Origin: CAZGZD01 sp964530005
GTDB taxonomy: Bacteria; Patescibacteriota; Microgenomatia; UBA1406; GWC2-37-13
DNA length: 46,139 nucleotides
NCBI GenBank assembly: GCA_964530005.1
Contig: CAZGZD010000005.1
Coordinates: 1 to 46,139 of the forward strand
Direction of reading: 5' to 3'
A model generated the notes under the pieces. It was not told the origin of the DNA and did not search any database. It saw nothing but the letters and a program-made list of their open reading frames with translations. Below, piece after piece: positions 40,789 to 46,139 of the stretch; within the stretch, counting starts at the first letter, position 1; every line of letters starts with the position of its first letter. The position numbers and the translations under genes were made by a program.

Positions 40789-41640
40789 ATGAAAAAGAAA
40801 CTTTTCCTACTTACGATACTTTTTTTTCTTTTTGTTGGGTTTGTGATAGTGAGATTTTTCATACTCGATAAGCAGAAAGAGGTTGGGCGAGTACAGATTT
40901 TCTCCTCACCGACAGCATCTGTATTTATTGACAATGTGCCAGTTGGGTCTACTCCTTATGAGAGTGAGGCAAAAATAGGAGATCATGCGATTAAGCTTAT
41001 TCCACAGGGCGAAGCTACTGAAACAGCCTCATGGAAGAAGAATGTACTTATTGGCAAAAACGCCCTCACATATGTCAATGTAGAGCTTGGTTCAAGCGAT
41101 ATATCAACAGCAGGCGAGATTTTCACGATTGAAAAAATGAAAAAGAAAGACGGAGGAGTGGGTGAGATAGCTATCGAGACTGATCCGGCAAGCGCAATAG
41201 TATCTCTTGATAATGACGAGAAGGGACCAGCAGCGCTTCTTGAAAATGTTACAAGCGGAAGCCATGAGCTTTCAATCTTTTTACCAGGTTTTTTCAAGCG
41301 TACTCAGAAGATCAATGTTCCGGTTGGATATCGAGTGAATGCGTATTTTAAGCTGTCCATAGACAAAAGCCAGAAAATTGATTCTGACGTAAAACAAGCT
41401 ACGGATAGTGCAACAAAAAAGAATGAGACCAAAGCCGCAAAAATAACTATTAAGGATACCTCAACTGGATTCTTGAGGGTACGAAGTGAGCCGACAGTCG
41501 CAGCTTCTGAATCGGCTCGAGTTGCACCGGGTGATGAATTTGAACTTCTTGAGGAAAAAGACGCGTGGTACAAAATTGAATATGAGCAGGGAAAACAGGG
41601 GTGGGTGTCTTCTGAATTTGCTACAAAAAAAGAAGAATAG
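40789..41640 (+). CDS. exported protein with two PEGA-like repeats and a bacterial SH3 domain
   Basis: A 283-residue protein. N-terminal membrane helix or uncleaved signal (about 4-25, LFLLTILFFLFVGFVIVRFFI). The first PEGA domain is VQIFSSPTASVFIDNVPVGSTPYESEAKIGDHAIKL; the second is IAIETDPASAIVSLDNDEKGPAALLENVTSGSHELSIFLPG. A Lys/Thr-rich linker follows, then an SH3b domain (FLRVRSEPTVAASESARVAPGDEFELLEEKDAWYKIEYE, GWVSSEFA). PEGA repeats occur in surface proteins and SH3b domains often bind peptidoglycan, so it is likely a cell-envelope anchor or receptor. The precise function is not known. Confidence 0.85.
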   Translation: MKKKLFLLTILFFLFVGFVIVRFFILDKQKEVGRVQIFSSPTASVFIDNVPVGSTPYESEAKIGDHAIKLIPQGEATETASWKKNVLIGKNALTYVNVELGSSDISTAGEIFTIEKMKKKDGGVGEIAIETDPASAIVSLDNDEKGPAALLENVTSGSHELSIFLPGFFKRTQKINVPVGYRVNAYFKLSIDKSQKIDSDVKQATDSATKKNETKAAKITIKDTSTGFLRVRSEPTVAASESARVAPGDEFELLEEKDAWYKIEYEQGKQGWVSSEFATKKEE

Positions 41641-41656
41641 GTGGGGGGAAACAAAC

Positions 41657-42769
41657 TTACTTATTTCTCCAGATTACCTTATTGTAGAGAATATAAGAGT
41701 AAGGAATAACCAGAAATATAATAACGATCATATTGTAAAAGAGCGGATAGAAGAAATGTTTGCCAAAAAAAGTAGTAAGAAGTACTATGCCTATAGTCTG
41801 AATTGCGATAGAGGGAAGAGCGATTAGATTAAATTTTGCAAACTGTTTAGCATATGTTGCGAATTTGTGATCGAGCTTTTTGTGAGAAAATGACCAGAAA
41901 TTATTGAGTGTGAAATTAGAAAGAATTGCTACTTCAGAGCTTATAATTTTGGAAAATTTGATACTATAGTGTCCGTAGTGGTAAAGAGTATATAGAAGTG
42001 TAGAGTCGATAAGAAAGCCACATCCTCCAACCATGACAAATGCTATAAATGATGAGTGAGTAAATACATACAAAAGGGTATTTACCGTATATTGCAGTGA
42101 GTTTATCTTTGATATGCCGTGCTTGCGATCTATAAAATTGATAGGCACAGTGGTAATGCGTGCATTTTTTTTGACGGCAGCATCCAGAAGGGCCACTTGA
42201 AAAACATACCCTGAATATTTTTTTATTTCCTCACGTGCGTCTTGAATGATCCATACTTTGATTGCTCGATAGCCAGAAGTCCAATCGTTTATTGACAAGC
42301 GCATAAAGCCAAATCGTATAATAAGATTGCCGAGTACAGAGAATATTTTACGGTGGAAGCCCCAGTCAGCCGGAATAGATCCACCGCGCATATAGCGTGA
42401 GCCGACAACAAAGTCGGAGCCTTTCTCAATCTGTGCGAGGAACTCTGGAATTTTAAGCGGATCATGTGAGAGATCCGCATCCATCTCAAAGAGCACATAT
42501 GGATCGAGGTTGCGAATTGCATAGTCAAAACCTTCACTATATGCTCGGCCCAAGCCTCTTTTTTGTGTTGTAAGAAGATGTACGAAGGGATATTTTTTCT
42601 TATTTTTTTGAACAAGAGCTGATGTGCCGTCGGGGGATGCGCTATCTACGATCAAGACCTCTATATTCCATCCCTTCACTTTTTTTGCAACGCTTGCAAT
42701 ATGGGCGAAAAGATTGTCAATATTTTTGATTTCATTATATGTTGGTATTACCAATACAGCTTTTTTCAT
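41657..42769 (-). CDS. dolichol/polyprenyl-phosphate mannose synthase-like GT2 fused to GtrA
   Basis: A 370-residue two-part protein. Residues 1-235 form a GT2 domain: VLVIPTYNEIKNIDNL, VDSASPDGT, and the metal-binding D97-A-D99 in FEMDADLSHDP, then GSRYMRGGSIPADWGFHRK. Residues about 240-368 are a four-helix GtrA domain (FIAFVMVGGCGFLIDSTLLYTLY, ILSNFTLNNFWSF). The first part makes a polyprenyl-phosphate sugar; the GtrA part probably moves or holds the lipid-linked sugar. Such fusions are known, for instance in archaeal DPM synthases. Last gene of the nucleotide-sugar cluster and a likely donor supplier for the GT-C proteins at 4298-7038. Confidence 0.9.
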   Translation of the reverse strand: MKKAVLVIPTYNEIKNIDNLFAHIASVAKKVKGWNIEVLIVDSASPDGTSALVQKNKKKYPFVHLLTTQKRGLGRAYSEGFDYAIRNLDPYVLFEMDADLSHDPLKIPEFLAQIEKGSDFVVGSRYMRGGSIPADWGFHRKIFSVLGNLIIRFGFMRLSINDWTSGYRAIKVWIIQDAREEIKKYSGYVFQVALLDAAVKKNARITTVPINFIDRKHGISKINSLQYTVNTLLYVFTHSSFIAFVMVGGCGFLIDSTLLYTLYHYGHYSIKFSKIISSEVAILSNFTLNNFWSFSHKKLDHKFATYAKQFAKFNLIALPSIAIQTIGIVLLTTFFGKHFFYPLFYNMIVIIFLVIPYSYILYNKVIWRNK

Positions 42770-42776
42770 ACATTTT

Positions 42777-43742
42777 TTATAGAGAAATAGTACTTTTTCT
42801 ACACCAATCAGTCAACTTTTTGAGCCCGTCCTCTAAAGACGTATGTGGTTCCCACCCAAGAAGAGTTTTGGCTTTTTGGATATCTGGTTTTCTTTTCTTT
42901 GGATCATCTTGTGGGAGTTTTTCGCTAAATACAATTTCGCTTTTTGAATCGGTGATTTTTTTTATAATTTGGGCATATTCAAGTACTGTATGTTCGATAG
43001 ATGCGCCAATATTGACAACTTCCCCCTTCGCGTTAGGGGTAAACATGAGATTTAAAAGTCCCTCAACTGTATCATCAACATAGCATAAAGATCTTGTTTG
43101 GGTGCCATCTCCAAATATTGTGATAGGTTTATTTTCAAGAGCCTGGAGGATAAAAATAATGCTCATCCGCATGTCTTCAGCTGACATATACGGACCGTAC
43201 GTGTTGAAAATTCGTGCGATTCGAGTATCTGCGTCTAAATCTCGGTGGTAATAGCTGGTGAGAGTCTCTCCAAATCTTTTGGCCTCATCATATATAGATC
43301 GGGGACCAGTGGTTGAAGTGTTGCCCAGATATGTCTCGCTTTGGGGGCTTACGTGTGGATCACCATACACCTCAGATGATGATGCAAATAAAAAAACTGC
43401 ATTGTTTTTTTGTGAAAATTCAAGGAGCTGGTGAGTGCCCTCTGTATTCGCCATCATAGTTTGCATAGGAAGCGCGTGGTAGCTTATTTTGCTATGATGA
43501 TTTGGTGAAGCGGGGGACGCGAGATGAAATACATAATTTGCGGTTACAGTACTCGGTAGAGGCTTTGTAATATCATGCTCAATAAACGTGAAGTTTTTAT
43601 TACCTTCGATTTCTTTAATATTTTCACGTGAGCTCGTTATTAGATTATCGACACAGATAACTCGATGTCCATCGTTGAGGAGTCTTCGACTTAAATGAGA
43701 ACCGATAAAGCCAGCCCCCCCCGCAATGAGTGATGTTTGCAT
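42777..43742 (-). CDS. uxs: UDP-glucuronate decarboxylase (UDP-xylose synthase)
   Basis: A 321-residue extended SDR enzyme that converts UDP-glucuronic acid to UDP-xylose. NAD-binding GGAGFIG (8-14), the active-site S-x-x-E in SSSEVYGDP (121-129) and Y151-x-x-x-K155 (SIYDEAKRFGET) are present. HLASPASP and RIFNTYGPYMSAEDMRM are typical of the UXS group. The substrate is consistent with UDP-glucose dehydrogenase encoded immediately upstream (gap 8 nt). Distinction from other UDP-sugar epimerases is based on those UXS-specific segments. Confidence 0.9.
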   Translation of the reverse strand: MQTSLIAGGAGFIGSHLSRRLLNDGHRVICVDNLITSSRENIKEIEGNKNFTFIEHDITKPLPSTVTANYVFHLASPASPNHHSKISYHALPMQTMMANTEGTHQLLEFSQKNNAVFLFASSSEVYGDPHVSPQSETYLGNTSTTGPRSIYDEAKRFGETLTSYYHRDLDADTRIARIFNTYGPYMSAEDMRMSIIFILQALENKPITIFGDGTQTRSLCYVDDTVEGLLNLMFTPNAKGEVVNIGASIEHTVLEYAQIIKKITDSKSEIVFSEKLPQDDPKKRKPDIQKAKTLLGWEPHTSLEDGLKKLTDWCRKSTISL

Positions 43743-43750
43743 CTTTTAAA

Positions 43751-45043
43751 TTATGTATGTTTTCCAACGCCAATATAGGTAAACCCCATTTCTTTCATCT
43801 GTGCCGGATCCCAAATATTTCGTCCATCAACAATAACCGGACTTTTGAGTAGACTTTTTACTTTTTTAAGATCTGTATTCACAAATTCTTCCCATTCTGT
43901 AAGAACACACAAGGCGTCGGCACCGGTAAGTGCGCTATATGGATCATCTGCGTAAGTGATTTGATCAGGATAGACATTTTTTACATTATCAACTGCTTTA
44001 GGATCATAAGCCGTCACCTTGTATCCTGCGGCAAGAAGTTCTGATATGACAACTAAAGAGGTAGCGCTGCGTATGTCGTCTGTATTTGGTTTAAATGCAA
44101 GTCCCCAAAGAGCAATGTGCTTGCCGTTTGTGTTTTTGATAATTTTATTGACGATATTCTTTTTTGCCGACTCATTTATTTTTTCCACTGAATCAAGTAG
44201 TGAAGTATTAATTCCCAGATCCTGTCCAATTGAGATTAGAGCTTTTACGTCTTTAGGAAAGCATGCGCCTCCATAGCCGGCTCCTGCATCGAGAAATGCA
44301 CGATTTATCCGTTTGTCGAGTCCAACTGCGTCCATCACTTGTTCAACATCTGCGCCTGAGCGCTCGCAATAAAAAGATATAAGATTTGCAAAAGAAATCT
44401 TGGTCGCTAGTAGGCAGTTGGCCGCATATTTAATAAGTTCAGCTGAGTCAAGATTTACGACAATTCTGTGCCCTGGGAGTGGTTCATGGAGCTTGAGAAG
44501 CAGTTCTTTCGCCTTTTGTGATTCTGTTCCAATTACAATTCGATCGGGATTGAGAGTATCGGTAAGCGAGAATCCTTCGCGCAAGAATTCAGGACATGAT
44601 GCGACTGCAAACTCTGCTTCTTTGGGGAGCGCCTTATTGATTTCTACCTCTACTTTTTTATTTGTTCCAAGAGGCACTGTACTTTTGCATGATACGACGG
44701 TAAAACCACGCTTAAGATGAGGGGTAAGTTTGCGAACAACCTCAAAGACAGTTTTTGTATCTGCTTGACCTGAGGGAGTTGAGGGTGTTCCAACGGCTAT
44801 GAAGACAATATCAGAGCTTGAGATCGCTTCTTCGTACTCTGAGGTAAAGTGGAGATTGCCCTTTTTAAGATTACTCTTGAGAATTTCCTCAAGTCCTGGT
44901 TCGTAGATTAAAGGGTCGCCTGATGATAGTTTTTTAAGCTTTTCTGGATTTCGACCTATAACCCACACTGTATTGCCAAGTTCAGCAAATACACATGAGG
45001 ACACAAGTCCAACATAGCCATGCCCAATTACAGTAATCGTCAT
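43751..45043 (-). CDS. ugd: UDP-glucose 6-dehydrogenase
   Basis: A 430-residue enzyme that oxidises UDP-glucose to UDP-glucuronate in two NAD-dependent steps. N-terminal dinucleotide motif GHGYVGL (7-13). Catalytic C261 lies in GYGGACFPKD, with K205 and N209 in the AELIKYAANC helix and the conserved E152 in PEFLREG. The C-terminal UDP-binding domain contains LWGLAFKPNTDDIRSA and VVDGRNIWDP. Its product is the substrate of the next gene, uxs. Confidence 0.96.
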   Translation of the reverse strand: MTITVIGHGYVGLVSSCVFAELGNTVWVIGRNPEKLKKLSSGDPLIYEPGLEEILKSNLKKGNLHFTSEYEEAISSSDIVFIAVGTPSTPSGQADTKTVFEVVRKLTPHLKRGFTVVSCKSTVPLGTNKKVEVEINKALPKEAEFAVASCPEFLREGFSLTDTLNPDRIVIGTESQKAKELLLKLHEPLPGHRIVVNLDSAELIKYAANCLLATKISFANLISFYCERSGADVEQVMDAVGLDKRINRAFLDAGAGYGGACFPKDVKALISIGQDLGINTSLLDSVEKINESAKKNIVNKIIKNTNGKHIALWGLAFKPNTDDIRSATSLVVISELLAAGYKVTAYDPKAVDNVKNVYPDQITYADDPYSALTGADALCVLTEWEEFVNTDLKKVKSLLKSPVIVDGRNIWDPAQMKEMGFTYIGVGKHT

Positions 45044-45085
45044 ATGAATCTTAAAATAATATCTAACTTGAGGTTTAAAAACAAC

Positions 45086-45907
45086 TTAATCCTCAATGCT
45101 CAGCACACCTTTCTCAAATGATCGCATAGGAGTGAAGCTGTTTTTTTTACTTCGTATATCAGAATATTGTGGGCGTTTCGCTCGACCACGAAAAAATTCT
45201 TCAAAAGAAACAGGCGTAATAAGCGACGAATCAAGATCATATTGATTGGCGATTATGCGAGCCGCATCAAACGGAGACAGTGCTTGCGCTCCGACAATAT
45301 GAAATATATCGTGCGAATAATGGGAAATAAGATATTCCAGTGCAGATGCAATATCGTCAATATGAGTTGGTGTGAAAAGTGAATCAGTGACAGCTTTAAT
45401 CTCTTTTCCTTGTTGGAGCATCTTTTTAATTGTGCGGGCAAAATCACTTTTTGGAAAACTTGTGCGGTATGGATAGGCAATACGAACGATCATTGCTGTA
45501 TCTTTTACAATCTGCTCTCCTTGATACTTAGATTTTGCATAAGCAGAAAGAGGATGTGGGATGCTATCTTCAAAATATGGAGGATTTGACCCATCGAAAA
45601 CAAAATCTGTGGAGATATAGATAAGCTTTATTTCTTTTTGTCTGCAAACTTCAGATATTTTTTTTGTTCCTTCAACATTAATTCTTAATGCAAGCTCCGT
45701 ATTTTGCTCTGCTCCATCTACATCAGTATATGCTGCGCAATGGATGAGATAGTCAAAGGTTAATGGATTGATAGTACTCTCAACATTACTCTGATCTGTA
45801 ATATCAATATCCGTGTGAGTCAGAGGAATAATTTCATATGAACTGCTTAGAAGCTCGACAATTCGTGACCCAACCAGACCAGCGGCTCCCGTAACTGCAA
45901 TCCGCAT
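45086..45907 (-). CDS. rmlD: dTDP-4-dehydrorhamnose reductase
   Basis: A 273-residue SDR reductase for the last step of dTDP-L-rhamnose synthesis. GxxGxxG is present as TGAAGLVG, then LIHCAAYTDVDGAEQN (family signature), YISTDFVFDG and Y-x-x-x-K in SAYAKSKYQGEQ. The ATG at 45907 (MRIAVTG) starts 1 nt after the rmlB stop; an ATG at 45919, overlapping rmlB by 11 nt, is an alternative. Followed 42 nt later by ugd. Confidence 0.93.
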   Translation of the reverse strand: MRIAVTGAAGLVGSRIVELLSSSYEIIPLTHTDIDITDQSNVESTINPLTFDYLIHCAAYTDVDGAEQNTELALRINVEGTKKISEVCRQKEIKLIYISTDFVFDGSNPPYFEDSIPHPLSAYAKSKYQGEQIVKDTAMIVRIAYPYRTSFPKSDFARTIKKMLQQGKEIKAVTDSLFTPTHIDDIASALEYLISHYSHDIFHIVGAQALSPFDAARIIANQYDLDSSLITPVSFEEFFRGRAKRPQYSDIRSKKNSFTPMRSFEKGVLSIED

Positions 45908-45908
45908 C

Positions 45909-46139
45909 TTATTTGCCATACTGAGTTTCGTAGTATTTTTGGTATGCACCTGTTTTTAGATCTTGCCACCACTTTTGATTTTCCGTGTACCACGCAATAG
46001 TTGCCTCAAGTGCTTGATCAAAAGTATGCGCTGGTTCCCATCCAAGCTCGCGCTTTATCTTACCCCAGTCTACGTCGTAGCGTCTGTCTTGACCAGGTCT
46101 ATCTTTCACAAACTCAATTTCATCTTCCGATTTGTCCAT
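45909..46139 (-). CDS. rmlB: dTDP-glucose 4,6-dehydratase, C-terminal end (partial)
   Basis: 76 residues at the edge of the window, open toward the right, so the N-terminus lies outside. It is the family C-terminus: VKDRPGQDRRYDVDWGKIKRELGW followed by the FDQALEATIAWYTENQKWW helix. RmlB makes dTDP-4-keto-6-deoxyglucose, the precursor used by the rhamnose pathway whose last enzyme is next to it. rmlC is not visible in the window and may lie upstream of rmlB. Confidence 0.93.
   Translation of the reverse strand: MDKSEDEIEFVKDRPGQDRRYDVDWGKIKRELGWEPAHTFDQALEATIAWYTENQKWWQDLKTGAYQKYYETQYGK

Noticed and set aside
1..46139. Alternative genetic code with UGA as glycine
   Set aside because: UGA ends several genes cleanly (recJ, secD, the wHTH regulator), so the standard code applies.
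1..46139. CRISPR array, transposon, prophage, toxin-antitoxin or restriction system
   Set aside because: No regularly spaced repeats, transposase, integrase, phage structural or nuclease-methylase genes were seen on either strand.

Overview
The window reads as a gene-dense, moderately AT-rich stretch of a small bacterial chromosome, most likely from the Candidate Phyla Radiation (Patescibacteria, probably the Microgenomates side). The reasons are trimmed versions of universal proteins (IF2 of 483 aa starting at its G domain, AspRS of 463 aa without the usual insertion domain, HrcA of 246 aa, GrpE of 144 aa, DnaJ without a zinc finger), several families frequent in that radiation (DUF4012, DUF3048, DUF4446, DUF378, PTPS-related membrane proteins) and very short intergenic spacers. 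UGA is used as a stop, so the code is the standard bacterial one. The lineage is inferred from gene content only; no rRNA is present.

Layout. 1-2000: the end of a RecD/Dda-type helicase, a tiny membrane ORF, and a Lon-like ATPase without protease domain. 2000-4250: groES-groEL with promoter and terminator, then tRNA-Tyr. 4298-8600: two overlapping polytopic membrane proteins (GT-C type and PTPS-related), a DUF378 protein and an unknown single-pass protein. 8614-22409: a long minus-strand block for core information processing and cell wall, in transcription order DUF4012 protein, bL25, two anchored paralogs, nusA, infB, a degenerate DHH protein, rmuC, recJ, aspS and a D,D-carboxypeptidase. 22438-29025: mostly plus strand, with a cytidylyltransferase, ThpR, DUF4446 and DUF3048 proteins, a wHTH regulator overlapping secD-secF, and an MBL hydrolase. 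29015-32031: cca, a third anchored paralog and nfo. 32032-37655: a structured intergenic region and the heat-shock cluster hrcA-grpE-dnaK-dnaJ, continuing into efp and a RodZ-like gene. 37642-41640: radA and argS on the minus strand, and a PEGA/SH3 protein. 41657-46139: a nucleotide-sugar cluster (rmlB end, rmlD, ugd, uxs) ending in a DPM1-GtrA fusion, so UDP-glucuronate, UDP-xylose and dTDP-rhamnose feed surface polysaccharide.

The most useful observations are as follows. (1) Many genes have a good -10 box 6-9 nt before the start codon and no Shine-Dalgarno, suggesting leaderless transcription. (2) The 100-N gap in rmuC is an assembly artefact: identical 55-nt sequence flanks it and collapsing it restores one frame. 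(3) A Lon-type AAA+ ATPase stands alone without a protease domain. (4) AspRS lacks its GAD insertion. (5) A DHH phosphoesterase homologue next to infB has lost several metal ligands. (6) Three paralogs share a conserved N-terminal anchor (HGTP-x-LRI) joined to unrelated exported parts. (7) A CIRCE-like operator overlaps an ideal promoter at hrcA, with a weaker relative at groES. I found no CRISPR array, transposase, prophage or recognisable defence island.
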